From: Candidatus Babeliales bacterium
Lineage (GTDB): Bacteria > Babelota > Babeliae > Babelales > JACPOV01
DNA: 64,000 bases
NCBI GenBank assembly: GCA_036260945.1
Contig: DATALT010000002.1
Coordinates: 496,001 to 560,000, forward strand
Direction of reading: 5' to 3'
In this document: in pieces, positions 44,457 through 53,403 of the stretch
Layout of the letters: each line of letters starts with the position of its first letter
Numbering within the stretch: the first letter of the stretch is position 1
Made by a program: the position numbers and the translations under genes
Notes under the pieces: model-generated
Told to the model about the DNA's origin: nothing
Database searches by the model: none
What the model saw: only the letters and a program-made list of their open reading frames with translations

Positions 44457-47168
44457 ATGATGAATATTGTTTTATTTTTATACCAAATTATTAGCAGTAA
44501 TCCATTTTTATTAGCTGTTGCAATTACTGCATTAATTTGTAAAACATTTCTGTTCGCGATGACCATTTCGCATGGCATTAGGGCATCCAAAATCCAGCGT
44601 CCTTGGTTTTTTTTAGTTCCAGTACTAATTGGGGCAATGTTCTCTGATATAGCATGGATAACCTCGACGTCATATCGACTTTTTTTCTCTAATCTTGATT
44701 ATCGCCCTTTTTTATTCATTATTAGACTCGCATGGGCTTTAACAATTATTCAATACCAGTCTTTATGTTTTTTTCTTGAAAGCTTAACAGAGAAAGATCG
44801 TCGCCTTCGTTTGCATCAGAGAATATTCATGGCAATCAGCACGATTTTCGCACTCTCATTTGTGTATCTTGCAATCTTTGAATTCAATAATCCTACAAAT
44901 CGTCCTCCAATTGAATTTCAATTATTAACCATTAATTCCGTTTATATTTTCTTCTTAATTATTCCAAGCATCTTAGTTGTCCTGAGGCACCTAAGAAATC
45001 CTCACATGCCAAAAATTTTAAAAAAACAGATTAAGATTCTAATTCAGATGATAATTGCACCGCAATTATTATTTGATTTTATTCAGATATTTCCCTTTTC
45101 TTTTTCACAGACCTATATTGCAAGTAACTATGCAGTCGTAAGCATTTCTACAATTTTATTAACGATGGCTTTTTACTTTTCTGCCAAAAAAATTATTGGC
45201 CTACGCTTTTTAAACTTCCAGGAACACGTACAAACAGCGCCCCACTTTAACTTTATTGATGATTTCAAAAACGTTCTTGAGCAACTCAGTTTTGCCACCA
45301 CCAAGCAAGAGCTTGCGCATATCACGGTAAACTTCTTTAAAGGCGCATTTTATTTGCCTGCAAATAGAATCTCGCTCCATTTGCGCCGTTTGCCGAATAC
45401 GGAAATGACTAAAGATGAATACGGCACTCTCGAATGGCGTGAATCGATCGTAGAAAACTTTATCTGCAATCATGATGAAGCGACCTGTGAAATTGCACGT
45501 TATTTGCAGAAAGCAAAAATATTAATCGCTGACGAGATCGCGTTCAGTAACTTCTATGAAGATAGTTCTGTTGGCAGCTCCGTGTCTCGCTTCATGGATG
45601 AAATCGACGCTGATATTTTTCTGCCAATTTATCAAAAAGATCTTATCATTGCTTATATTCTCGTTGAGCGAAACGCACGAACGAATGAATTTTATAATCG
45701 GATTGAGCGGGATGAGATGGTAGTTTTTGCAAGTTATTTGAGCAACATTATCCATTTGCTTCAAAATCGAAATCTTGACGCACTCATGGAGCGTGAAAAA
45801 GAGATGCAAGAAGAGCTCTATCGGAAGCATCAAGAAATTAATCAATACAAAGAAAGCATTCAATCGTTTCTCCGCTCAGCTCAGCAACGCAAAATTGGTA
45901 TTATTTTTTATAAAAACAGACGTTTCATTTTTGGCAATCAAGCGGCAAAAGAGCTTGTGAGTATTAATCCAAACTCTCTTGAGGGCCATCCGCTCTCCAA
46001 AGCACTCAAAAATATCGCTCTTCAAGTGCAAGATTATCGCACTGGCCAAACGGCGTTTGCAAATGATACTAACGGGAATAAAATAGTGCTTTCCGGCATT
46101 CCCCATTTGGAAGAGAATGCAGTTATTATCACGGTTTATTATCCAGAAATCGGGGATCTGCTCAAGCCACAACTCGAACAAATTAAAGATCCAAGCGAAT
46201 GGGATTATTTACTGTATCTAGAAACGACGCAATCAGGAAAATTAATCAATCAACTTATTCCGAGTAACAGCCCACGATTGCTGCAATATAAAATAGAGCT
46301 TTTAAAAGTCGCGCTCAGTAAAAAAGCGTTATTGCTCGATATGGCTGAGCAAGATGCGGTCGCAACTGCAGAAATTATTCACCATATTAGTTTGCGCGAA
46401 ACGCTGCACATTCTAAAATTGCACTCACCTGAAAAAAATAGCGAAACTGCGCATAAAATTTTTGGCTTGAACCAGCTTTTTGGCGGCTCGAATGAACCGG
46501 CACTTCTAGAAAAATTAAACGAAACGGGGACACTTATTATCCAAAACATTCATCTACTTGAGCTTGAAACGCAAAATCACTTAGCAGAATTTATGAAATA
46601 TGGTTTCTATCGTCGTTTTAAAAGTGAGCAAAAACTATCGAGTACTGCGCGCATTATTTGCACGACGCAGCTTGATATGATGCCTCTCGTGCAATCGGGT
46701 AAATTCAGTGCTGAACTCTACAGTGAATTAAAGCAAGCAACGCTCAGCCTTCCTTCATTGCTCACGCTTTCAGAGCAAGAACTTGCAGAACTTGCGCACG
46801 GATTTAGTGAACAGGCAATTAAAACACAGCCATTTAAAAACTTACTCGAACTGACCGATCAAGAAACGAACCGGATTATTTATAACCGACCGGTAAGTTT
46901 GCATGAGTTTAAAGCGAAGATTGAACAGTTCTTAGTAAACAAATCTAAAAAATCGCATATTTATCATGAAACGCAATTCGATCCTGCTTATAATGTTACC
47001 GATCCCGAATTGATCCAAGCAGCTCGTCTTGGCAAAAAAGCGCTCAAAGATCCGCGCATGATGTCCCTTTTATGGAACAAATTTGGTAATCAAAACCAAA
47101 TCGCTACGTTCCTCGGCGTCAACCGCTCATCGGTCAATCGTAGATGTAAAGAATACAATTTAGAATAG
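44457..47168 (+). CDS. membrane regulator with degenerate sigma54-activator domain
   Basis: 903 residues. Residues 1-240 hold about seven hydrophobic helices (7TM sensor-like). Next is a GAF-like region (about 260-430), a coiled-coil segment (M-E-R-E-K-E-M-Q-E), and a PAS-like region (about 450-560). Residues about 620-830 align with the AAA+ domain of NtrC-type activators: A-E-I-I-H-H follows the place of Walker A, but that motif reads M-A-E-Q-D-A-V-A instead of G-E-S-G-T-G-K-E. The GAFTGA loop is absent. Walker B reads T-L-I-I-Q-N-I instead of T-L-F-L-D-E-I. The C-terminus (about 875-903) is a Fis-type helix-turn-helix, N-Q-I-A-T-F-L-G-V-N-R-S-S-V. It would bind DNA from the membrane without ATP hydrolysis. 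Confidence 0.7.
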   Translation: MMNIVLFLYQIISSNPFLLAVAITALICKTFLFAMTISHGIRASKIQRPWFFLVPVLIGAMFSDIAWITSTSYRLFFSNLDYRPFLFIIRLAWALTIIQYQSLCFFLESLTEKDRRLRLHQRIFMAISTIFALSFVYLAIFEFNNPTNRPPIEFQLLTINSVYIFFLIIPSILVVLRHLRNPHMPKILKKQIKILIQMIIAPQLLFDFIQIFPFSFSQTYIASNYAVVSISTILLTMAFYFSAKKIIGLRFLNFQEHVQTAPHFNFIDDFKNVLEQLSFATTKQELAHITVNFFKGAFYLPANRISLHLRRLPNTEMTKDEYGTLEWRESIVENFICNHDEATCEIARYLQKAKILIADEIAFSNFYEDSSVGSSVSRFMDEIDADIFLPIYQKDLIIAYILVERNARTNEFYNRIERDEMVVFASYLSNIIHLLQNRNLDALMEREKEMQEELYRKHQEINQYKESIQSFLRSAQQRKIGIIFYKNRRFIFGNQAAKELVSINPNSLEGHPLSKALKNIALQVQDYRTGQTAFANDTNGNKIVLSGIPHLEENAVIITVYYPEIGDLLKPQLEQIKDPSEWDYLLYLETTQSGKLINQLIPSNSPRLLQYKIELLKVALSKKALLLDMAEQDAVATAEIIHHISLRETLHILKLHSPEKNSETAHKIFGLNQLFGGSNEPALLEKLNETGTLIIQNIHLLELETQNHLAEFMKYGFYRRFKSEQKLSSTARIICTTQLDMMPLVQSGKFSAELYSELKQATLSLPSLLTLSEQELAELAHGFSEQAIKTQPFKNLLELTDQETNRIIYNRPVSLHEFKAKIEQFLVNKSKKSHIYHETQFDPAYNVTDPELIQAARLGKKALKDPRMMSLLWNKFGNQNQIATFLGVNRSSVNRRCKEYNLE

Positions 47169-47186
47169 AAAAGCATTCGCTTTTTT
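47169..47186 (+). terminator. terminator after the membrane regulator
   Basis: AAAAGC, loop ATTC, GCTTTT with T6, placed between the convergent stops of the regulator and the WD40 gene. Could act in both directions. Confidence 0.55.
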
Positions 47187-47187
47187 A

Positions 47188-48897
47188 TTACATAATCGGA
47201 CACGAACCAACTTTTATGCGTGCACTTTTACCAATAATTTCTTGCAGTTGTAACGGAAGACTTTCAAACGCTTTGGTAAATGCCTGATTGTTTTTTAAAT
47301 CAATCCGTTTTGCTTTTACTGCCGGATTCATTACCGCATATAGAATAAGTGCAAACTGTTTGCTTGAAAGTTTTTTTAATTGAGCCATGACACTCTCTAA
47401 TTGAGAAAAATCGAAAACATAATAATTAGATTCTTTTTCGCTGTAACCACTTATGCCAACTAATTGACCTCCTATATGGATCATCTCGTTAGTAATTTGC
47501 GGAACTGGTAATGACTTAATTATTTTGCGCATTTTCATGTTATAAAAAATTATTTCTGAAAATACCATCTCGAATGGTCGTCCACTAGCAAAAATCAATC
47601 CGTCTATTCCAAAAAAATGGGGCCCCTTAACCACTGATGGTATTTCAAATAATTGATTGCTCTTCGTTTCCAAATTCCATACAGTAACCGTGGTTGTTTC
47701 TTGAGGCAGCTTGTAAGGGCCGTAGGTCACCATCCGCTCATATTTTTCATCCATTAAAGCACCATGCGGATCGCCAACTATTACAAGCGGTTCTCCAACA
47801 ACATTAAGCGTTTCCAAATCATAGCGCTCAACTAAATACTCCTTATCACTTGCGCCCCTCATTGTTACAAATATGCTCTGATCATCATTACTAAATGCAA
47901 ATTGAGCCCAATCTATATTCGTCGGCAACGTTTTAATAAGTGCACCAGAATTTGCATCAAAAAAATCAACTGATCGATTATTATTGCGGGCCACCTTTTG
48001 ACCATTATGGCTGAACTTAATTGCATAAAAATTAGACCATGTCCCAAGAATTGGTTGTTGTAACCTCCAAAGCTCATTACCAGTTTTTGCGTCCCATACA
48101 GCAATGGCACCGCTCCAAAAAATCCCCGCTATCATGTTCCCATCCGGGCTAAAAGTGAGAGCATTGAATTTCTCGTCGCTACTTAGTTCAATTACCTGTA
48201 TTTCTTTTTTGCTTTCGCTATCGATTATTTTAATAAGATTGCCAGAGAGCACCGCTAGCGTTTTGCCGTTCGGACTAATTGCCATTGCAGCTGGCTTTTG
48301 AGGTGAAACGCGATATGTTTCTTTTCGTTCGAAAATCGACTGAACTTTGATATTGCCAAAAAAATCAGAAAGAAATGCAGGATCGCTTTCGATCATTGCA
48401 GCAACAAGTACACGATCCAGATCATTGCTTAGCTCATTGAAATTCACACTCGTAGGATCTTTTTTTGCTAGTTCTACAGCTTTTTTTGCTAGCACAGATA
48501 TTGCAGCTTTATATAAATTATCTATTTCCAAATAATCGGCTGTCTTCAAAATAATTTGCAAATTAAAAAGTGAAATATCTTTTTTACTGAACTCTTCTAT
48601 CAATTCTGATTTCTGCCCGAGATGTGTTGAATATTTAGCGATAAACTCAACTTGGCGAATACTGAGTGCCTTTAACGGTATCTCATTAATTTCTGCAGCT
48701 GATTGCCCTGTAGATTCTAGATAATTTTTGAGCGTTTTTGAATTAAGCAAAATAGCCTTGAAAATAATTCTTGGAATGCTTGTATTCCCATCTGCACATG
48801 CAATGACAACCTCATCAACTTTTGCTGATGGTAATTCCATGCTAAAAAGGTACGATCCACTTATCAATATCGTAAATAAAGCCAGCTTCTTCACCAT
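47188..48897 (-). CDS. exported Skp1/BTB-like plus WD40 fusion protein
   Basis: 569 residues from the ATG at 48897, which has GAGG 6 bases ahead; a GTG four codons earlier would cover that site. Signal peptide at residues 1-19. Residues 27-150 follow the eukaryotic Skp1 pattern: a strand with A-D-G, a helix ending S-K-T-L-K-N-Y-L-E, I-P-L-K-A-L, then S-L-F-N-L-Q-I-I-L-K-T-A-D-Y-L-E-I-D-N-L, which matches Skp1's L-F-E-L-I-L-A-A-N-Y-L-D-I-K-G-L. Residues 200-510 are WD40-like repeats (A-I-S-P-N-G-K-T-L-A, F-S-P-D-G-N-M-I-A, V-W-D-A-K-T-G). In eukaryotes Skp1 and WD40 receptors are separate parts of SCF ubiquitin ligases. No known bacterial function. Confidence 0.7.
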   Translation of the reverse strand: MVKKLALFTILISGSYLFSMELPSAKVDEVVIACADGNTSIPRIIFKAILLNSKTLKNYLESTGQSAAEINEIPLKALSIRQVEFIAKYSTHLGQKSELIEEFSKKDISLFNLQIILKTADYLEIDNLYKAAISVLAKKAVELAKKDPTSVNFNELSNDLDRVLVAAMIESDPAFLSDFFGNIKVQSIFERKETYRVSPQKPAAMAISPNGKTLAVLSGNLIKIIDSESKKEIQVIELSSDEKFNALTFSPDGNMIAGIFWSGAIAVWDAKTGNELWRLQQPILGTWSNFYAIKFSHNGQKVARNNNRSVDFFDANSGALIKTLPTNIDWAQFAFSNDDQSIFVTMRGASDKEYLVERYDLETLNVVGEPLVIVGDPHGALMDEKYERMVTYGPYKLPQETTTVTVWNLETKSNQLFEIPSVVKGPHFFGIDGLIFASGRPFEMVFSEIIFYNMKMRKIIKSLPVPQITNEMIHIGGQLVGISGYSEKESNYYVFDFSQLESVMAQLKKLSSKQFALILYAVMNPAVKAKRIDLKNNQAFTKAFESLPLQLQEIIGKSARIKVGSCPIM

Positions 48898-49043
48898 TAC
48901 CAACCTCACATTTTTACAATGGTCCGTTAATTAATTTGTACCTAATTTAGCAAAGGCTTAAGGCCCAAAACAATTCAAATATGAATTTTTATGAAATGAG
49001 AATAGGTTCCTTAGTAAAACTCATCTCATTTTTTTTGTATAAG

Positions 49044-49304
49044 CTACCAAGTGCATGGAATGAGCATGCTCGCAAAAACAAGATTAATAATGAGCGCGTA
49101 AAGAAAAGAAAGCGATTCTGGAATCTGCCGCCAAACACGCCGCAAAGCAAATCCCAAAAGAACAAAAAAAGCTGCAAGATGCGCATTATAATAAGTCAAT
49201 GAACCCGATTGAGCGTTAAAAAAAATAGTAAATACCAAAAAATTAATCGCTGCAAAAAGGGAACAATCCCTTAAAAGATGCCATAAACGCCATCTACTTG
49301 CCAT
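49044..49304 (-). CDS. small membrane protein next to PQ-loop protein
   Basis: 86 residues from the ATG at 49304, which overlaps the stop of the PQ-loop gene by 11 bases. Three hydrophobic segments (L-F-A-A-I-N-F-L-V-F-T-I-F-F, A-A-F-F-V-L-L-G-F-A, Y-A-L-I-I-N-L-V-F-A). Not recognised; the overlap suggests a partner subunit of the transporter-like PQ-loop protein. Confidence 0.5.
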   Translation of the reverse strand: MASRWRLWHLLRDCSLFAAINFLVFTIFFNAQSGSLTYYNAHLAAFFVLLGFALRRVWRQIPESLSFLYALIINLVFASMLIPCTW

Positions 49305-49935
49305 TGCTATCCTTGTCGTTAGTTTTACGATATTTCCCAAAGAGGATACAAAACAATACATACATCATCAAACCACGAATATCATTTGCAATAATATTGA
49401 ACGGTAAATTAAGAATAAGTGCACCAATCAGTTCAAAAAGATTAGCGAGCGTCAGTAATGTAATAAATGCAAAACTAAAACCCTCTACCGATTTGGTTTG
49501 AATAATTTTTATAAGCTGTGGAAATAAATATAAAAATTGGGCCCAGAAGCCAAACCACCCCAGGATTGAACCGTAAAAATACGGATGGCGCATCACCAAC
49601 GGAATTGAACTGGCAAAAAGAGAAATGATACTTGCGATTACAATAAAGAAATATGTTGAACGTGGCCAATCGTAAAAAATCCTCTGCACAAGAACAACGA
49701 GAAATAATAGAAAACCAACAGATCCTAATAATTGATATACTAAAGGCAATTCACAACAAAAAATAAAAAAAATGCCGCAGAGATTCATAATAAGATTACC
49801 GGTAAGCATCATATCGCTCAGGCCATGCACATTAGCAAGACGATAATTTAATATAATCTGGGGAATCATTGAATAAAGCATGAAAAGCCATGAAATGGTT
49901 ACAAAAGCAGTGCCAATCGATAGATAATTAAACAT
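49294..49935 (-). CDS. PQ-loop repeat membrane protein
   Basis: 213 residues from the ATG at 49935, with GGGCGG upstream. About seven membrane helices and two PQ-loops: S-M-I-P-Q-I-I-L-N-Y with G-L-S, and L-F-P-Q-L-I-K-I-I-Q-T-K-S-V-E-G-F-S. This two-motif, seven-helix form is the eukaryotic cystinosin/SWEET/PQLC layout, whereas most bacterial members are half-size (SemiSWEET). Likely a small-molecule transporter, perhaps for sugars or amino acids from the host. Confidence 0.75.
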   Translation of the reverse strand: MFNYLSIGTAFVTISWLFMLYSMIPQIILNYRLANVHGLSDMMLTGNLIMNLCGIFFIFCCELPLVYQLLGSVGFLLFLVVLVQRIFYDWPRSTYFFIVIASIISLFASSIPLVMRHPYFYGSILGWFGFWAQFLYLFPQLIKIIQTKSVEGFSFAFITLLTLANLFELIGALILNLPFNIIANDIRGLMMYVLFCILFGKYRKTNDKDSNGK

Positions 49936-50066
49936 ATGTTTTCCGCCCTGTTTTTTAAGTTTACGTCCGTAATGCCTCATCTTAGCAGAAATAGTTAACG
50001 TTTTTTATTGATCAATATAATCACCTGTTTTATGTTGTATGCAACAAACACACTACAAGGTTAAAA

Positions 50067-50996
50067 ATGTCTCCAGAACTATTTAGAGAAAAAATAAAAG
50101 ATTTTATTAGCTATCTAGAAGTTGAGCGCAATCTTTCAGTACATACCGTACGCGCGTATCAAACCGATTTGGAACGTTTTCTTACTTTCTGGCAAACAAT
50201 TCAGAAAAATAATAGCTCTGAAGATATTCCGCTCAATCGAGCGTTTGAACGCTATTGCGTTGCTCTCTATCATGAACAAATTGAAAAAAGTTCTATTGCA
50301 CGAAAAATGTCGTGCATGAAATCGTTTATTTCTTTTCTTAAAACCCTTGGAATTACCGTTCCTCTTTCCATTACCCGACCGCGCCTGGATAAAAAACTTC
50401 CGCTTTTTTTAAGCGTGGATGAAATATTTCATGTGCTTGATACAGTCAGAATTGATGAATTGCCAACACGCAAACCCTATCGGGACAAAGCAGTGTTTGA
50501 ACTTCTTTATGCGACCGGTATTAGATGCTCAGAACTCGTGCACATTAAGATTTCGGACATCGATATTGAACAAAAAACAATCCGGATTTATGGAAAAGGA
50601 AGAAAAGAACGCATTGCTCTTTTTGGCCAAAAAGCAAAAGAGATGATGCTTTCGTATCTTGCCCATGAACGTCCGCAAGCAACAAGTCAAAGTGATCGTC
50701 TTTTTTTAAACAACCGAAACGAACCACTCACCACTCGTTCTGTGCAGCGGATTATTGAAATGTTTCGTGCATTTTTGAAAATAAAAAAAGAGATAACGCC
50801 GCATAAATTACGTCATTCATTTGCAACGCATTTACTTAATCAAGGCGTTGATTTAAGAACACTGCAAGAACTTCTCGGGCATAAAACGCTCGCGAGTACC
50901 GAAAAATATACGCATGTAAGCACTGAACAGTTAAGCGAAATGTGCGATACAATCCACCCGCTCAATACCATAATTAAATCAGATGACGATAATTGA
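50067..50996 (+). CDS. tyrosine recombinase XerC/XerD
   Basis: 309 residues. SAM-like N-terminal core-binding domain (L-S-V-H-T-V-R-A-Y-Q-T-D-L), then catalytic residues in order: Arg in T-G-I-R-C-S-E-L, Lys in G-K-G-R-K-E-R, H-K-L-R-H, G-H-K-T-L-A-S-T, and the Tyr in E-K-Y-T-H-V. Length and spacing fit chromosome-dimer resolution recombinases. XerC or XerD cannot be told apart here. PBP2 follows after 13 bases. Confidence 0.92.
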   Translation: MSPELFREKIKDFISYLEVERNLSVHTVRAYQTDLERFLTFWQTIQKNNSSEDIPLNRAFERYCVALYHEQIEKSSIARKMSCMKSFISFLKTLGITVPLSITRPRLDKKLPLFLSVDEIFHVLDTVRIDELPTRKPYRDKAVFELLYATGIRCSELVHIKISDIDIEQKTIRIYGKGRKERIALFGQKAKEMMLSYLAHERPQATSQSDRLFLNNRNEPLTTRSVQRIIEMFRAFLKIKKEITPHKLRHSFATHLLNQGVDLRTLQELLGHKTLASTEKYTHVSTEQLSEMCDTIHPLNTIIKSDDDN

Positions 50997-51009
50997 GGGG
51001 AGTTAATAC

Positions 51010-52740
51010 ATGGAAACAATCGTTTCGTATACAAAAAAAATAAAATACATTGCGATTTTTTATGTGATTGCATGCATGATTATTATGATGCGCTTAACGT
51101 ATCTCCAAGTGTATCTCAATAAAGACCTTCATGATCGAGCACGCCATAATTTTTTGCGCGTCGAAAAAGTATATTCGCGCCGCGGCAATATTCTTGATTG
51201 CAATGGTAAACTTCTTGCCACGAATCGCCCTATTACTAATATTTATTGGCGCGGCTCTGGTAACCGACAACTTACTACTGAGCAACAAGCAACGCTGCAA
51301 AAAGTTGCAGAGCTTTTAGGAATTACTATCGAACAAACGCAATTGAGCGCCATTAAATATGCAGAGCGCACCTCAAAAGATGCAATTCTTTTTTCCAACG
51401 CAACGTTTGAGCAGTTGGGAAAAATTACGGAACTTTTTCCGACCGATAAAAATATAAACATTACGACAGAATTAAAACGCTGCTATCCCTACGGAAGCAA
51501 GGCAAGTCACGTGATTGGCTATATTAGCAGCATGAACTCAGAAGGTGCGGGAAAAATGGGGATTGAAAAAATGTTTGAGCCGATGCTGCGAGGCCAAGAA
51601 GGCACCGTACTGAAAATGATCAATTCGGTAGGGACGAATCTATATGCTGAAGAACTTTCCAAAGCGCTCGCGGGCCAAGATATTGCAACAACGCTCGATT
51701 TAACGCTGCAAGATATTGCGGAAGAATCGTTCCCGCTAGAAAATGGTGGTTGCCTTTTAATTATGGATCCTGAAGATGGCGCGTTAAAAGCGATTGTTTC
51801 CCGCCCCGCTTTCGATCCAGCGCTCTTTCTTGATCCGATTCCGCTCAGTGAATGGCAATTATTGCAAGAGAAAAAACCGTTTTTAAACCGAACCGTCTGC
51901 TGCTATCCGCCAGCATCGCCCTTCAAACTTGTTACCTTGAGTGCAGCACTTGAAAATAAACTTATTAATCCTGAAATGGTTACCTATTGCAAAGGGTTTA
52001 CGCGCTTTCGCGGGCGCAAATATCACTGCGCAAATAGAGATGGACACGGCGCACTTTCTGTTCATGAAGCGGTCGCTAAATCGTGCAATATTTTATTTTT
52101 TGAAATAGCAAAAAAAATATCGATCGATACGCTAGCCGATTATGCACATCGCTTTGGTTTGGGAGAAAAAACAAATATTTTATTGCCGGAAAATACCGGC
52201 CTCGTGCCAACCAGTGAATGGAAACGGCGAGTTAAGCGTGAACCATGGTGGCCCGGAGAAAATTTATCAGCCGTTATTGGTCAAAGTTATTATTTAGTAA
52301 CCCCACTGCAAACAGCCCGCATGATCGCGAGTATTTTCACCGGCTATTTGGTGAACCCACGCATTATTGCAAGCGAACCGGTAATAAAAAAACCGCTCGC
52401 CATTAAACCTGAAACGCGCCAATTTCTCAAAAAGACGATGGAAGCGGTGGTAACCATCGGAACAGCGCAGCGCACTAATAAAATAAATAACGTGAAAGTG
52501 TATGCAAAAACAGGAACGGCGCAAATTTTCTCTATGGAAACGCAAGAAAGTGGGGAGCTTGAACCGCTCTATCATGCATGGTTTGCCGGCCGCTTTAGAT
52601 ATAAAAAAGAAAAACCGCTCGTTATGGTATTGCTTGTTGAAAATGTAAGTTCCTCTAAAGAAGCGCCAAAAGTCGCTAAAAAATTCTTTGTTAATTATCG
52701 CAATATGATGGCAGAAAAAGAATCTGCCGCTGCGGCATAA
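51010..52740 (+). CDS. mrdA: penicillin-binding protein 2
   Basis: 576 residues, single N-terminal membrane helix (residues 14-31), then the PBP dimerisation domain (S-R-R-G-N-I-L-D) and a transpeptidase domain with S-P-F-K (active serine), S-C-N and K-T-G-T-A. The W-W-P-G-E-N-L-S and I-G-Q-S-Y-Y-L-V-T-P-L-Q segments and G-H-G-A-L-S favour PBP2 over PBP3. It cross-links peptidoglycan with RodA during elongation. Its last 57 bases recur at 55750-55806. Confidence 0.9.
   Translation: METIVSYTKKIKYIAIFYVIACMIIMMRLTYLQVYLNKDLHDRARHNFLRVEKVYSRRGNILDCNGKLLATNRPITNIYWRGSGNRQLTTEQQATLQKVAELLGITIEQTQLSAIKYAERTSKDAILFSNATFEQLGKITELFPTDKNINITTELKRCYPYGSKASHVIGYISSMNSEGAGKMGIEKMFEPMLRGQEGTVLKMINSVGTNLYAEELSKALAGQDIATTLDLTLQDIAEESFPLENGGCLLIMDPEDGALKAIVSRPAFDPALFLDPIPLSEWQLLQEKKPFLNRTVCCYPPASPFKLVTLSAALENKLINPEMVTYCKGFTRFRGRKYHCANRDGHGALSVHEAVAKSCNILFFEIAKKISIDTLADYAHRFGLGEKTNILLPENTGLVPTSEWKRRVKREPWWPGENLSAVIGQSYYLVTPLQTARMIASIFTGYLVNPRIIASEPVIKKPLAIKPETRQFLKKTMEAVVTIGTAQRTNKINNVKVYAKTGTAQIFSMETQESGELEPLYHAWFAGRFRYKKEKPLVMVLLVENVSSSKEAPKVAKKFFVNYRNMMAEKESAAAA
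52684..52740 (+). repeat. direct repeat of mrdA 3' end, left copy
   Basis: 57 bases coding the last residues of PBP2 (F-F-V-N-Y-R-N-M-M-A-E-K-E then S-A-A-A-A and stop). 49 of 57 bases match 55750-55806, same orientation. Confidence 0.85.
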
Positions 52741-52769
52741 GCTCCATAAATACCTCAAAAATAACCTGT

Positions 52770-53086
52770 CTAACATCTCCTATTTTCAAAAACTTTTTTA
52801 TACCAATAAGCTCTTTTATTGTCAAAAAACCACCGCTTATTATCTTCAGTCAAAAATCTCTTCAATTGCGCCATATCAACTTTATATCCTCGAAATAAAG
52901 CGATAATGTCCCGCAATTCTAGATCTTCAATTTTATCATCCACCAAATCCAAATATAATTCATTCCGAGCGCCCTCAAAACTTTTTATGCATTTAATTTT
53001 TTTATCCATTCAAAGAAAGCATCTTCATCATGCTGAGAACCAAATTTAATATTTTTGCAAACTAAATAGTTTGTATTATTGTTCAT
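52770..53086 (-). pseudogene. immunity-like protein, frameshifted copy 2
   Basis: The first part (ATG at 53086, 33 codons: ...Y-L-V-C-K-N-I-K-F ... D-E-D-A-F-F-E-W-I-K-K) runs into a TAA at 52985-52987. A second frame from 52770 to about 53009 continues the same protein: I-K-C-I-K-S-F-E-G, I-E-D-L-E-L-R-D-I-I-A-L-F, ending W-F-F-D-N-K-R-A-Y-W. They join at a run of seven A, and one more A would restore a protein of about 105 residues. The paralogue at 53107 has eight A at the same place and is in frame there. The run A-AAA-AAA is also a classical minus-one slippery sequence, so a full product might still be made. Confidence 0.7.
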
Positions 53087-53106
53087 TTTTTCTTTTTTTA
53101 AATCCG

Positions 53107-53369
53107 CTATTTGAACCAGGCTTTGTTGCCCGCATTTTTAAATATCGTTAATTGTTCTGCATCAAATTATATCGATCGAAAATTCCGAATAATTCTAGCA
53201 ATTCGCTATCTTCGATTTTTTTAGATTTGATAAGAACGTGGAGAGCATTTCCCACCCCTTTATAATCTTCTATGCACTTTATTTTTTTTAACCAATTAAA
53301 AAACAAATCTTCATCATTAGTTGTGTAAAAACGTAATGGTTTACATACCAAAATAATTCTTTTTTCCAT
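53107..53369 (-). pseudogene. immunity-like protein, frameshifted copy 1
   Basis: The intact frame from 53369 gives 73 residues (I-L-V-C-K-P-L-R-F, F-F-N-W-L-K-K-I-K-C-I, I-E-D-S-E-L-L-E-L-F) and stops at 53148. In the shifted frame the homology continues: D-A-E-Q-L-T-I-F, then N-K-A-W-F-K and TAG at 53107, matching D-M-A-Q-L-K-R-F and N-K-R-W-F of copy 2. A one-base loss near 53160 explains it. The pair forms a small acidic family placed after a toxin gene, the usual place for immunity proteins. The link to immunity is inference. Confidence 0.65.
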
Positions 53370-53403
53370 AGTAAAAAACGCGCTAATTTCAAAAAGAATC
53401 TCG

